A model generated the notes under the pieces. The model searched no databases, had not been told where the DNA came from, and worked only from the letters and a program-made list of their open reading frames with translations. DNA of 64,000 nucleotides from Emydura subglobosa (lineage: Eukaryota; Chordata; Testudines; Chelidae), in contig ML679961.1 of NCBI GenBank assembly GCA_007922225.1, positions 6,493,702 through 6,557,701 on the forward strand. The letters are read 5' to 3'. The number at the start of each line of letters is the position of its first letter. Position 1 is the first letter of the stretch. The translations under genes were made by a program, and so were the position numbers. Shown here piece by piece: positions 35,151 through 54,452 of the stretch.

Positions 35151-38100
35151 ACGGCTACAACTGTCAGATGTGGGATGCACCAGGGTAACAATGAGATAAA
35201 TTTCTCTGCATGGCATCATGCTGTTAGAAATATTATGATGAAGATATTGACCAACTAGTGACAGGTGCCAGCATGGTACGGAGCCATTAAGCCTACGGAG
35301 GACTAGAAGACCCTGGTCTATGAACGCTGGTGTGAGCACAGACTTAGAAACCAGCTGAAATAGGAAGAGGTGGCAATGGTCCCAGGAAGTTAGCAGTGGG
35401 ATGGGATGATCCCAGGACACTATCACTTTAAGGGCCCGGATCAGGAGCCGGGTAGGGTAGGGTGGGGCAGAAAGCCTGATCTCAAGCCTTTAAAGTGACA
35501 GTGTCCCGGGATCTTCCCATCCCACGGCTCCCTCCCTCCCTGGGATGACCTCCTTTCTTTCTGTTTTGTCCAGTAATCTGGCCAGCCAGCCAGCCAACCA
35601 GGATAGGTTTTCAGAAGGAGGGTAATATATACGTAGCCTTCCTTCTTAGAACAGAGAGCCTGCGGAAGAGGAAGGACGCCTAAACCAGAAGGCTAACCTG
35701 CTGCAGCAGAATAAGGTCTCCAGGGATGACAGGAGCATTGGAGTTGGGTATGAACTAAGGGGTTAGTAGGATGGACCTGGACCCTGGGGAGTATTTTGAA
35801 TGACTTTGGGCTACTGATCCAGTTTCAGGGGTAGGCTGATGATAGCCCTGAGAAAGACTATACAGTGCCCCCAAGGGTGCCCAAAGACAGAATGCAGAAG
35901 GAGGGCCCTCTGGAAATTCCTCAGGACATACGGCAGTGCCTGGCAAATGGCAACTCCACTACATTAATAAAATGTGAAAAATATAAACCTACCTGGCTTT
36001 AAACACCACTGGATATCTACCGGTGAAGGTGTTTGATCCACACATTCTATGTAATATGTTCTATTTTTACATCAAGGCTACAAAGTGGAACTTTTGTAAT
36101 GACACTTGCAACCACCTTCTACCTCAACCTGCCAGAATAAATATAAAAGTTTACCCTGTAACAATCAACCTTAAAAAAAAAAAAAAAAAGAAAAGAAAAT
36201 TAATCAAATCTTTACAAAAATAATCAAAACCAAAATCCACTACTGGTAGATTCAAAAAAGAAGGGACTAGAGCAAAGTGAAGGCAAGGTAGGCAGAGTTT
36301 CATCTGGGTATATATTGACTGTAAGGTGCAAAACCACTCCGCTGGCGTGAGGAACAGTGCAGACATCTGCATGCTCTATTATCAGGGCATCTTGGTTGGT
36401 CATCGCACGAGGCATTTTTTCCAATCTGACAGACAACATACAAAAACATTTCATGGTACTAACTCCTAGTAGGCCCACTCCTGTGAGGTTCTGAATACTG
36501 TCAACTCCAAATGAAGTCACTGGAAACTGAGGGTACCCTGCATCTCATAGGAGTGGCCCCACAACTGACTCCAGGTCAGCAGAGCACTTACGCATGTGTT
36601 TAGTTTTAAGCATGGCTTTAGGGCTTGTAGAGGATGTGGCCGGTCCATCTCAGTCTGTCTTGGAGGGAGGCCACCCCTTGCTGTCACACCTATGTAGACA
36701 AACTTTCTACAGGGGATTAGATCTTCACAGTCTGCGGCCCCAGGCATCAAGCAGGGCGGGACAGACCAAGCAAGCCCTCAGGGACAGCAAAAGGGTCTAT
36801 CTAAGGAATGCAAAGTTGGGCTCAGGGAGGGAAAGAGGGTTATTCTGGTGGCAGGATCTTGTGTGCATTAATTCCTATTGGCTGGCTGAAATACTGAGGG
36901 TTTTTTAAAACATTGCTAATCTTTAGCTGTGACTTCACCTTATAAAGTAAAAACATCTTCCCACAGCTGAGGACCCCAAGTCATTAACACAACACTCGTA
37001 TATTTCAGTTACAAATACATTTTAAAGCTGCCCTACAAGTTATTGTGTTGGTTTTGTTTTTTTAAGACCTCCCATGTACCTAAATTCAGAGCCTCACATT
37101 TGTACATTCGTTCAACTACTTATAGCACCAAAAACTGGAGAGGTGCTGCACTGCGGTGTGCGCATGAGGTCATCCGATGTAGCAAGGGAAATAAGTCTAG
37201 AAGGGGCCTGGTAGGTAAATGAAAAAGGAACTAATTTAAATACAGTCTGCTCTTAATGATGGGGGATTGTTAAGAATTGACTGTACATTTTTAATGTTTC
37301 ACTTCACCTTTAAATCTAAAGTTTGAAACTATTCCAACAGTTTGTTTGACCAACTTTAACTATATGAACTGATTATAAAATCAAAGTAAAACAATGCCAT
37401 CTACAGGGGAAATGTATTACAGAAAACGGTCTGTCCCATCAGTGGCACAGTCTCAAAGCAGAGGTGCTGTGCATGTAAAGTGATTGTATTTTGGGTTTAC
37501 ACTTTATTGAAATGCACAATACTGTTCTGAGGGCAAGCAAGGCAACATATCACTCCACAACAAAAAAAAAATTAAAGAAACCATTTACAATCTGACGTAT
37601 GTTATCTTGTCGCAAAGAATGCCTATGGCTACATTAAAGTTATTGCTTTTACATTGTAAAATTATCCATCCAGCCCGTGCCTTAAATCTAAGTACATTAA
37701 AAATGTACCCACCAAGAGTAGCTAGAGGCACAATTTTAGGCCAGCTCAGTTGATTGGTGAGATGCTGAGTGGATGGACACTTAGACTGAGCTGTGGTATT
37801 TCAGATTAGAGGAGATGCTGGCTCCTACCTCCTGTAGAGAAGACACTCAACCTCATAGTGGGTAAAGGATGGAGGTGAGTGTTCACACTGTCCTCATTCT
37901 TTATAGGCAGCATAGAAAACTGTCCTGCCATCTAGACCAAAAACTAGAGCCCACACTTCACCACTTCACACCCAACAGAACAACATGGAATGGAATGGAG
38001 GGGTCAGTTGTAAGCAAACTCCATCTCAGCAACAACTATAAACTCTTCCACTTAATGGTCCTTTTTCCCACATGGAGTGGGATACCACTTAGACTTGCTT

Positions 38101-38204
38101 ATGATTACGGTCATCTAGATTTTATCCTCTTGGTATGGGGAAGAATCTATGTTATAAGCATTGTGGGAATCAACTGACATCTTGGAACAGTTCCAGAGGG
38201 GTAG
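35151..38204. other. Intergenic, AT-rich, no gene recognised
   Basis: An 18-base A run at 36173-36190 and a partial AAGCAC-type repeat at 36560-36615. Frames of 98-104 codons show no domain. Confidence 0.45.
36560..36615. repeat. Partial AAGCAC-type repeat
   Basis: GCAGAGCACTTACGCATGTG and TTTAGTTTTAAGCATGGC match the same family. Confidence 0.55.
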
Positions 38205-38515
38205 CCGTGTTAGTCTGTATGCAGCAAAAACAACGAGAGTTCTGTGGCACTTTAAAGACTAACTAATTTAATTTTTGTAGGCATAAGCTTTCGTGAGACT
38301 CAGCTCACTTCGTCAGATGCAGAGGTAGAATGATACAGTAAACAGGAAACATAGATATACAAGTGCATAGAGAACAATGGCAGAGGTGGATAAAAGCCGG
38401 GTACTTGAGGGCTAATGACAGTCATTGAGTAGGAGGTGAAAATGGGTGAGCAAAGCAATTTACCTCTTGTAATGAGAGCCATTCCAAATCTCTGTTTAAA
38501 CCCAGTTTGAATGTG
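38205..38515 (+). repeat. Interspersed repeat of unassigned class
   Basis: Begins CCAGAGGGGTAGCCGTGTTA, then GTGGCACTTTAAAGACTAAC and GGCATAAGCTTTCGTGAGAC, a sequence seen many times in reptile genomes. It directly precedes a CR1 copy. Its first words, read in reverse, resemble the ACACGGCTAC tail of the family at 8.8 and 62.4 kb. Confidence 0.65.
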
Positions 38516-39240
38516 TCAACTTAGATGATTGGGCTAACAGAAATCTGATGAGGTTCAACAAGAAGTGCAGAGTCCTGCATTTAGGATGGAAGAATCCCAT
38601 GCACAGCTACAGACTGGGGACCAACTGGCTAGGCAGCAGTTCAGTGGAAAAGGACCTGGGGGCTACAGTGGACAAGAAGCTGGATATGAGTCAGCAGCGT
38701 GTCCTGGTTGCCAAGAAGGCTAATAGCATATTGGGCTGCATTAGTAAGAGCATCGCCAGCAGATTGAGGGAAATGATTATTCCCCTCCATTTGGTACTGG
38801 AGAGGCCACATTTGGAGTATTGTGTCCAGTTTTGGGCCCCTCATTACAAAAAAGATGCAGACAAGTTGGAGAGAGTCCAGCGGAGGGCAACAAAAATGAT
38901 TAGGGGGCTGGAGCACAAGACTTATGAGGAGAGGCTGAGGGAACTGGGCTTGTTCAGTCTGCAGAAGAGAAGAGTGAAGGGGGAATTTGATAGTAGCCTT
39001 TAACTACCTGAAAAGGGGTTCCAGGAAAAATTGAACTAGGTTGTTCTCAGTGGTAGTAGATGACAGAACTAGAAGAAATGGTCTCAAGTTGCAGTGGAGG
39101 AGGTCTAGGTTGGATATTAGGAAAAACTTTTTCACTAGGAGGATGGTGAACCACTGGGATGGATTACCTGGGAGGTGGTGGAATCTCCATCCTTAGAGGT
39201 TTTTAATGTGCGGCTTGACAAAGCCCTGGGTGGGATGATT
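38516..39240 (+). mobile_element. CR1 LINE, 3' end with ORF2 C-terminus
   Basis: An open frame (38548-39003, 151 codons) encodes RFNKKCRVLHLG, SSSVEKDLGATVDKKL, RPHLEYCVQFWAPHYKKDAD and LRELGLFSLQKRR, the classic CR1 ORF2 C-terminal region. The rest, to about 39240, continues in another frame: GTGGTGGAATCTCCATCCTT. It ends where a second CR1 copy begins in the opposite direction. Confidence 0.9.
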
Positions 39241-39965
39241 TATAGACTCATAGACTATAAGGTCAGAAGGCACCATTATGATCATCTAGTCTGACCTCCT
39301 GCACAATGCAGGCCACAGAACTTCACCTACCCACTCCTGGAATAGACCCCTAACCTAAGACTGAGTTATTGAAGTCCTCAAATAATGATTTAAAGACTTT
39401 AAGGTACAGAATCCACTAGCAAGTGACCTGTGCCCTATGCTACAGAGGAAGGCGAAAAAATGCCAGAGCCTTTGCCAATCTGCCCTGGGGGAAAATTCCT
39501 TCCCGACACCAAATACTGCAATTAGTTACACCCTGATCATGTGGGCAAGACTCACTAGCCAGACATCCAGAAAGAATTCTCTGTAGTAACTCAGAACCCA
39601 CCCCACCTAACATCCCTTCACAGACCATTGGCATATTTACCTCTAGTAGTCTAAGATCAGTCAATTGTCAAATTGGGCTGTCCCATCATACCATCCCTTC
39701 CATAAACCTATCAAGCTCAGTCTTGAAGCCAGCTAGGTTTCTTGCCCCCCACTGCACCCCTTGGAAGGCTGTTTCAGAACTTCACTCTCCTGATGGTTAG
39801 AAATGGTCATCTAATTTCAAGTCTAAACTTCCTGATGCTCAGTTTATATCCATTTGTTCTTGTATCCATATTGGTGCTGAACTTAAATAACTTCTCTCCC
39901 TCCCTGGTATTTATCCCTGATGATGTATTTATAGCAAGCAATCATATCTCCCCTCAGTGTGTGTA
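39241..39965 (-). mobile_element. CR1 LINE, 3' end, reversed
   Basis: On the plus strand it starts TCATAGACTATAAGGTCAGA and CATCTAGTCTGACCTCCTGC, the reverse of a CR1 3' end. It runs to GATGATGTATTTATAGCAAG and ATATCTCCCCTCAGTG near 39955, which is the reverse of the ORF2 C-terminal coding part. It therefore meets the preceding CR1 tail to tail. Confidence 0.85.
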
Positions 39966-42499
39966 TTGTTTGATTGGCTAATAAAAGTAATTATTATAGA
40001 AAAAGCACTGTGTACTCCCTTTTGTACACCACTGGGTCCTATTGATAACCTCTCTATTGTAGTCAATCTTGGAGGCTGAACTCTCCCAGATTAAAGCAGG
40101 CATAAACCGTTACCTTTGGGCGGGTAATTGGTTAAAGTAACCCATAATTATAAATAAGGCTACAAAACTAAGTGCAGAATAAAAGCTAACCAAGAACCAT
40201 CTCAAGCACAAACTCTTTATGAAGTATACATAGATAACTGCTCTGAATTTAAGGTGAAATACAGTTGGGATAAGGAGTTTCCTCTTCAGGAAAAGTGGGT
40301 GACTGCTCTTCAGCTTCCTGCATGCCCTCCAGTTCAGACAGTCTGCTTTATGGAATGCTTGGATCTGATTGGTTTGAACTCAGCACACTGTATGTTACTC
40401 GATTCATGAGTGTGGCCCTCCATCTATGCAGATCTCCCAGGCCGATGAATAGAGGATGACATTGGTTCAGGTTACATTTCAGTCCCATTTTTAGCGCTCT
40501 CTTGGTGAAGCCACTTTATCAATATTAACAGATCACATTTGTCCTTTAAGGCGGATACTGCCTGTGGTTCTACAGTTATTGACCCACTTTCTCCTTAAGT
40601 CTGCCATCTAGAAACCATTCTGTAGATGCTCCATGAACAGCTTTGGAGACAGCCTCTTTGTGTTATTTGACACTCTCTCTCTTCTCTTCAGAGGATCAGA
40701 TAACATAGTCAAAGATCTCATGATGGGAAATTCTGTAAAAAGATTTAAAATTCAAAGACAGGTTTTAAAATGATCTACTTGTATTTAGACACTAGATCTG
40801 GATATGTTCCGTCACTACACTCTGCAAATTATATTCGCCATATCACATCATATAGAAAGAATACGATCTCGCTAACACGAACAAAGTCTCCCTGGACCTG
40901 ATCCATAGACCAGCATCAGTGTTAGGCTGTGTACTAAAATGTTTGTCACTAAAACAAGCAGCAAGTTTAACATAACATTGTATTGAGTTCCTTCCACTGA
41001 CTCCTATGCTTAGCAAAATGTTAGACAAATGCAGATGGTCTTAAGCATTATTGCTAAAGGGAACATAGTGAAACTCATGGTAATGACGAGCTCTAATAAG
41101 AAATTCCAAGTTATATACTATGTATCCTCAAAGTTTCCAGGACAATTTTGTTAAGATATCCAACAGTAACTCAATTGTCTCATTTAGCAAAACAACACCC
41201 CTACATCAACTATTCATTTTTCTGTAGTGCTTTCTGGAGGTGCACCCTTTTTCAAAGAGTTTGAGCAGTTTACCCTTTTCCGATCTTCGCTTTAAATGCT
41301 GGACCTATTGGTATAAGTGTACAAAAGGCCTAATTTCACACAGCTTTGTGATACTTTTCTGTTTCCAGTACTGAAGAAAGAGTAGTAGTCTAGGATGCTG
41401 CTTCTACAGGAGATTTTTATCAAGTTGGAATTTGCTAGATTCTGCTGCAAGAGATTACAAGAGTATTTCAGAGGGCAGACATTTTCAGGAGCTATAATGA
41501 AACTAGACTGCCTTATAATTCACTATAAAAGCATCTGTACTATGTTTCTCAAGGTAAGTAAAAGGTGCAAGATGTTAACTAAAGTATTTTATTACATGAG
41601 CTAACAACTAATGACTTGCCAGCTATTGTTTTCTTCCAAACAATAAACAGACAACTTTACCGTAAATCAGAGTTCTCAAACTGGAGTCCATATAGTTGCA
41701 AGATCCTAGATTTCTCCTTTAAATTTCTGCATCTGAACAGATAATCTGATTCAATCGTTAGAAAATATAACCTCAGCTTTAAGTGGGAACTATTGCCAGA
41801 AGCCAGTCAAATTCTGTGTTCTTATCACGACACTTAGTACATAGGACTGATTAGATGTTGATCTACTTTATCACTCTCTTATGTAACTGTACCCATTTCT
41901 AGACTGATTAGATTTACTCACATTAGCTCTGTGGGAGAAAATGGCAAAGTCAAACTTTTCAGGCAGATTTAAAAAAAACCTAAATCTGAAATTTTCTTTT
42001 TCTCTGTCAATCTTTCAACACAAGCTTCCTTTTAAACCCTGTTCTGTTCAAGTGTTTTTGCAGACTTGGGGCCTTATTTGATATCTATTTCTTAAACTTT
42101 TCATTTCACCTTTGAGCTTGATGTTTTAGGAAAGTTAAAGTCCCCTTATCTGGCACAATTAAACCAGCCATTTCCAACTATTCAAGTAGCATGTCAACCA
42201 AGAAGCTGACTGAAATACCACTCCCTCTGAAGCTATTCAACGTTGCTATTCAATCCCGCTCTACAGTATAAAATACAACACTGGGGAACCTGGTTCTAGT
42301 TTGCTTGTCCCCAGACTGGTTACAAATGGAGTTCCAATTTGCAATGCAGATTGGATCTTAACTTTGTTTCCTTACCAGTGTAAAGTCTTGGTCATGGAAT
42401 GTATTGTATATATCTGTAACTGCTGCATAATGTAGCATTGGGAATAGTGGCTGAATATTACTTCTGTCTCCCCACACTCACCCACCAGCTCAAATTATA
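39966..42499. other. VCPKMT 3' flank / possible 3' UTR
   Basis: AT-rich and repeat-poor. A minus-strand AATAAA at 41593-41588, about 0.9 kb past the stop, is the best candidate polyadenylation site. No gene is recognised to its left. Confidence 0.4.
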
Positions 42500-48960
<6,461 letters not shown>

Positions 48961-50059
48961 CCTCAGAGCAGCCCGCGCCTGCCCCTGACTGTACCCCGGG
49001 GACTGAGTGTGTGCCTCGGCGCCTGCCACCCCCCCGCCCGCGGTCCTCTCTCGCCACCACCGGGATGGGGGCCCCTGCCCCACACTGTCCCTCCAGACCG
49101 GGCCCACCAGGGGTGCCCCCAGCCCCTCAGGATGGTGGCCCCCCACTGTACCCCCCTGTCCTCCCTGACTGTGCCCCAGCTGGGGCTGCAAGGCCGGGAG
49201 TTAACTGCTCTACCACTGCTGCCGGCTAACGAAGAACAACTCCTAACACGTTCTCTCTTTGCAGCCAACACCGAGGAGCACCCTCAGGGCAAGGAGACAC
49301 CCGCTTTCCAGGGAAGAAGGAACCGAGGGGCCTGACTCTGGAGGTGCCACTCTAGGAGGCACTAGAGCCGGCCCAGAGGATACCCCTGGAGAAGCAGCTT
49401 CCCGCCGCGGTGCACATGAGGCGTCCACACCGACATTGGAATGGACCTGAGCCAGCACTCGGAGAACAAACCAGTTACAAGTGACGTAGGAGTGTCCAGC
49501 GAAACCTCTCGTTTGCTGCCGGAGGTTTACTTACTGTGCCAACTAGGGCATTGGTGCCAGTAGTGGGACTCTCCAGGACCGAGAGAGTGCGGGCCTGTCC
49601 CCTCTGAAGCACAGAGGAGTTTTGCTGTGGAGATCAGTGGAAATAGGTTTGAGCCACGGAAAGTCCACTCTTGAGAGGGATGGGAAGGAAATATAGTCAT
49701 CATCCAAACAAAATATGCTAGAAATGTGACTGCAGCTTTGTTCTGTGCTTTTACACAGTTTGACATGCATCCTGGGGAAATATAGACACGCTAGCCTATC
49801 ACTGCGCAACTCGTGCATTTATAGTCAGTTTGTTAGACAAACCAAGATCGTAAATGATACATATTTACTTTCTAACCAGCAGATGTCCCTGTCTCAGAAG
49901 GAAAATAGACTTGTTCACCAAACCAACCAGGAATATTTACTTTTTGAAGTAGGGTAGAAAATTAACCTCAGATTGTACTGATGCCACTATGTAATCACTT
50001 TAGGTGTAATTTATTATCCAAACATTTTACACATATGCCTTATATTTATTATACTTATA
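48961..50059. other. Upstream flank of VCPKMT, no gene recognised
   Basis: CpG-rich to about 49.45 kb. CTCTCTTTGCAG at about 49253 is acceptor-like, and a 108-codon plus-strand frame crosses it, but nothing ties these to a gene. Confidence 0.4.
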
Positions 50060-50250
50060 GGGCTGCCGGTCTGTATGTTTTTATCCCCACAATACCCCTG
50101 CATGATAGGGATGTGCTATTATCCCCATTCTACAGGTGGATACTGAGGCACAGAGGCACTAAGTAACTTGCCCAAGGTTAATAAGGAACTCTGTGGCAGC
50201 ATAGGGAACTGAACCAACCCCTACCAACTCCCTGCTAGTGTCTTAACAAC
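50060..50250 (-). mobile_element. tRNA-derived SINE, reversed
   Basis: TTATCCCCATTCTACAGGTG, ACTGAGGCACAGAGGCACTA, AGTAACTTGCCCAAGG are the reverse complement of the SINE/MIR-like body. Confidence 0.8.
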
Positions 50251-51354
50251 GGAACTATCTTTCCTGTCTGCTCCCACAAACTGGCTCATCCCACATTTTA
50301 TCTTTTCAGGTCTCCTCCTACTTCCTAGCTCTTGATTCATATCACATAGTTGCTGGCAGCTGTACACATCAAATGCATTGCTGAAGTGACAGTAGCTCAG
50401 ACAGCTAATGTGGAAAAGTGATTGGTAGCTGCCTCTTGTTCATTTTCAGTCTTCAGTCAACACAAGGAAATAGACAAGAAATCAGTACCAGCCAATGTTT
50501 CAGGGGGACCTAATGCATACATGAATAGTGAAACCTTGCTCTCTTTGGTACAGTGCTAATTTAATTTAAACTGCTTGCAAACCCATTTTTGACCAAATGC
50601 ACTGTAAGTGCACAATAGTAAATGAAGTATGTAATTCAAGGTTACATTTGCATAGAGGAAAACATTAATTTTTTACTGTCTGGTCTTTAGTATAGCGTGG
50701 GTTATAAAGCAACCACCTTAACCGTTCTTGGTGATGCAGGAGAGAAAATTGTCAGTGTTGCCACTCATGTTACTAAAGTCTTGTGCAAATACTTCACAAA
50801 AAGCTAGTCACATACTCCCTTAAGGTTAACAAAGAGGGAAGGGGAGGGGGGGAAGCTCAGAAGTTTACATGGGAAAAGTTCTAGCAGTCAGCACCATTAG
50901 AGCTTAAATACACAAGCTCACTTGGCAAGGAGGAGCAAACAGTTTCTGCAGCAGTTAAGCTTTCATTAAACAAGAAGAAAGGTGGTTAGGGAGAGAACCT
51001 TCTCAGTGTGAACTGAATGCAAACTGACACACTGTCTGATGTCTGAGTCTGCAGACAACCTGAAACTGGTGCGTACTCCCTAAGGCTCAAATCCTAGCTT
51101 CAGTATGCACAGCTGGGCTAGAGAGGTCCATGTGGCCCGAAGGTATCTTCTCCTTTCAGCTTACTCCCTGGCAGTAGAGCTCTGTGGCTCCTCCTCCATT
51201 CTCTGTGTGCCTTACCTCCCCTCACCAAAGGCAGGGAATGATTGGGGGATGTCGGAGCCTTGATCCTATCCAACCTCCAAATCTCTACTATGCAATAGTA
51301 CGCACCACCAGAATTGAGCTCTGTGGAGGCACAAGAGGTGTGTCTGTCATAGAC
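50251..51354. other. Intergenic, no feature recognised
   Basis: AT-rich unique-looking sequence. Confidence 0.45.
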
Positions 51355-51794
51355 CAGGTCTACGCCACAAAGTTCGATTGATGTAAGCTGCCTTGTATCA
51401 CCCTATTTGTGCCCGTGTTTACCTTCAGATTTGTCTCCTGATGATGCAAGTGCCCTGTTATGGCAATGCAGTAACACCACCTTACCCATTGGGGCCTTGA
51501 ACCATAGTCTATGTACTGAGGTTGACGCAGTACAATGTAAAAACTGTGTGACCTATGTCGACCCTACCAGTCCTCCAGTAGCTGTCCCACACTGCTCAAC
51601 AGTGACTGCCCTGGTCACAATTGTGAACTTCAGTGCCCAGGCGTCATGGGGACCAAAAGCCCCCCCCCCTCCCCTTTTTAAAAACGCCTGCATATTTTTT
51701 AAATGCCTTTCCCTGGTTGCCCACCTTGGCGAGCACACTTAGCAGCTCTCCCTTGTTGTGTGCATCTGTCCAGCTACATCATGCTGGCTGCACA
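51355..51794 (+). mobile_element. Probable 5' part of a Harbinger-type DNA element
   Basis: Begins CAGGTCTACGCCACAAAGTT, a GTCTAC-type terminus shared with other MITEs in the window. It contains GCTGTCCCACACTGCTCAAC near 51580, a phrase I associate with the leader of these turtle elements. It runs into the Myb/SANT-like remnant. A C-run at 51661-51676 is low-complexity. Confidence 0.5.
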
Positions 51795-52215
51795 TTCTAG
51801 ATATACTCCTACCTGGAGTAGACAGAAGGTCTTGGATCGCTTGGGAGAAGAGGCTGTTCAGGCACAGTTATAGACCAGTTGTAGAAGTGTGGACATCTAC
51901 AAAAAGATTGCAGAGGGGAATCAGAAGAAGTGCCATGTGAAAGCGAAGGAACTGCAGCAGGCATAGTACAAGACCTGGGAGGCCAAGAGGTGTGGAGCAG
52001 CAGATCTGCCACTTCTACAATGAACTGCATGCCATACTTCGGGGAGAACCCATCAGCACCTCATAGACCACCGTGAATACCTCAGTGGAGCCTGAGAAGA
52101 GAAGGAGGGAGACGCATAGTGGTTAGGGTCCAGCTATGCTGCGAGCCGGGATCTTTTCAAGACTCCACTGCAGTCTATCTAGTCCTACCCGCTGAACACA
52201 GACGAGCCTAGTGCA
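51795..52215 (+). pseudogene. Myb/SANT-like domain remnant (Harbinger-associated)
   Basis: Read across shifting frames, the plus strand gives VLDRLGEEAVQAQL, then VDIYKKIAEG, FYNELHAI-like words, and DLFKTPLQS. These match the Myb/SANT-like (MSANTD-type) proteins that accompany PIF/Harbinger transposons and are very common in turtle genomes. Stops and frameshifts interrupt every frame. The sequence just to the left (51355-51730) is probably the 5' part of the same element. Confidence 0.65.
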
Positions 52216-52313
52216 GTGAAAGGAGTTTCGGATAAGCATGCGCTTGCATGTTCCTTTACAATGTTTAAATGTGAAGATGGCGCCCAGCACAGCCCAGGGG
52301 TCTAACCACCAAT

Positions 52314-53501
52314 CTAGGGAGCAAGGACTTGCAGGGTCACTGTGACCACGCTGTCCAGGGAGTGTCTCCTCGGGGCATACACCGATGCCAGCCATGACTG
52401 GAGTGGTCTGAGCCTTAGACGCGCATGGCATACCACGTACATACAGGCTGCCATGTGGTCCAGCAGCTGCAAACAACTCCGGGCTGTTGTAAGGGGATAG
52501 GCGCAAAGGCTCTTGATGAGGCCCGACATGGCTTCAAACCAAGGCTGTGGCAGCAAAGCTCTGACTCGTGTGGAGTTGAGAATGGCTCCAATGAACTCTA
52601 TTCTCTGCATTGGTACTAGTGTGGACTTTTGCTCGTTCACCATCAGATGCAGGCGATGACAGGAGGCCTGCACCAGGTTGAGACTGATCTGGACTTGAGA
52701 CTGGGAACTGCCGTCCAGATACAGATAAATTTGCACACCCTGCTGTCTGAGATGTGCGGCTACAACTGCCATGCACTTTGTAAATACCCATGAGGCGGAA
52801 GACAGGCCAAACAGGAGAGCCGTAAATTGGAAATGGGAATGACCCACTACAAATTGCAGAAACCACCTGTGCCCGGGAAATATTGCAATGTGAAAATATG
52901 TATCCTTCAAGTTGACAGTGGCATACCAGTCACCAGGATCCAGGGAGGGAATAATGGAGGCTAGGGAGACCATGCAGAACTTGAGCCTTTTGAGGTACTT
53001 GTTCAACCCGCGCAGGTCTAGAATGGGCCTGAGCACCCTCTTTGCCTTGGGGATGAGAAGTACTGGGAGTAGAATCCTTTTCCCCTCCTGTTTGGTGGAA
53101 TTTCCTCCACCACCCCCATTCTGAGAAGGCTCTCCACCTCCTGCACAAGGTGCTGCTTGTGAGAGGGTCCCTGAAGAGGGATGGGGAAGAAAGGTTGGGG
53201 GGGCGGGGGAGGAAGAAAACTGCAGAATGTAGCCCCTTGCAATGATCCCAAGGAACCAACGGTCCGAAGTAATGCAAGCCCACTCGGGAAGGAAGAGAGC
53301 GAGGCTGTTCAGGAACTTCAGGGAAGGAAGATCCTGGCTGGAAGTTGGTAAGCCATCCTCAGGCGCACCATCCAAATGGTTGGTGCTGCCCACTGGAGCG
53401 CTGGGAGAGGCCCTGTTGTTGGGCTGATGAGGAGGACGGGGGCTGGTCAGCACCTTCTGAAGCTCCTGTCCCCTTCTCTCCTCCTGTAGGCACCGAAACA
53501 T
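52314..53501 (-). pseudogene. DIRS-like reverse transcriptase, catalytic motif damaged
   Basis: A 395-codon open frame. WACITSDRWFLGIIARGYIL precedes RPILDLRGLNKYLK, GDWYATVNLKDTYFHIAI, FTALLFGLSSASWVFTK, and YLYLDGSSQSQVQ. This is the order of RT motifs in DIRS-group elements, including the ITSDxW...GY leader typical of them. The YLDD active site reads YLDG, so the second aspartate is lost. The frame ends at SLDSVVTVTLQVLAP; the expected continuation appears partly in the overlapping frame 52506-52123 (WWLDPWAVLGAI). Confidence 0.85.
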
Positions 53502-53869
53502 GAGGCCTGGAATCTGGACTGCTGCTGCTGACGGTGAAACTGCCGCCTCGAGGCCTGAGGTGTATAGAGGCCCAGTGAACTCATGGTGGCCCTAGAGTCC
53601 TTCAACCCATGAAGTTTGGCATCTGTCTGGTGCAAAAAAAGTGCACTCCGATCAAATGGCAGGTCCTGGATGCATTGCTGCATTTCTTGTGACAGACATG
53701 ACAACTGCAGCCCTGAGCACTGCCACATGGCCACAGCCAAAGCCATAGCTCTCGCTGCCGAGTCCGTTGCGTCTGAGGCTGCCTGCAGGGCAGCCCTGGC
53801 CACCGTCCTGCCTTCCTCCAGGATTGTTGTAAGGTCCCATTGCCTGCTCCTGGGATAACGCTTCACCAA
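53447..53869 (-). pseudogene. DIRS-like gag fragment (C-terminal)
   Basis: A 140-codon frame includes RYPRSRQWDLTTILEEGRTV, AALQAASDATDSAARAMALA and LSCLSQEMQQCIQDLPFD. This alanine-rich helical block precedes the RT in DIRS elements. It overlaps the RT frame by about 55 bases in a different frame. Confidence 0.78.
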
Positions 53870-53946
53870 AGCACTTAAGGGAGTCCCAGAGATTGTAATT
53901 GTATCTCCCTAACAACGCTTGCTGGTTGGCAATTCGAAATTGAAGG

Positions 53947-54348
53947 CTAACTATGGAATAAAACCTTCCTGCCGAATAAGTTCAGCTTCTTGTAGTCTTT
54001 GTTTTTTGGCGGGGAGCTGGACTGCCCTTGCCCGTCCAGCTCATCTGCAGCTGCCACCACTAAGGACCCCAGGGATGGGTGCGTGAAGGGATAGTCAAAT
54101 CCCTTTGTGGGGACATGGTATTTCTTCTCTGCTCTTTCGGAGGTTGGTGGCAGCAACAACGGGGTTTGCCACAGGCCCTTAGCCAGCTTGAGAACCCCTT
54201 CGTGAACTGGCAGGGAGACCCATGCTGGTGCCACAGCTGCTAGGACATCAATCAGGTTGTCCGTGGTTTCTTTGAGCTCCTCCGCTTCTAAGCCCAGATG
54301 AGAGGCCATCCTTTTAAGGAGTTCCTGATGGGCTCTAAAATCATCCAA
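53947..54348 (-). pseudogene. DIRS-like gag fragment (middle)
   Basis: A 133-codon frame starts DDFRAHQELLKRMASHLGL, continues EELKETTDNLIDVLA, WQTPLLLPPTSERAEKKY and FDYPFTHPSLGSLVVAA, and ends LNLFGRKVLFHS. The LFGRKV phrase is the usual lead into the downstream gag block, which follows in another frame at 53869-53447. Confidence 0.8.
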
Positions 54349-54452
54349 TGGGATGGACTGTTGGAGAAAATAAACGGGATTCTATGGGAGACATCTAACC
54401 CTCCCACCAACAATTCAAAAAGTAAGTGTCTAGGTCCCCCTTCTGCATCTAT

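Noticed and set aside
49009..49335. Divergent plus-strand gene from the VCPKMT island, with an acceptor-like CTCTTTGCAG near 49253
   Set aside because: One acceptor-like site and an unremarkable open frame are not enough; no conserved protein sequence.
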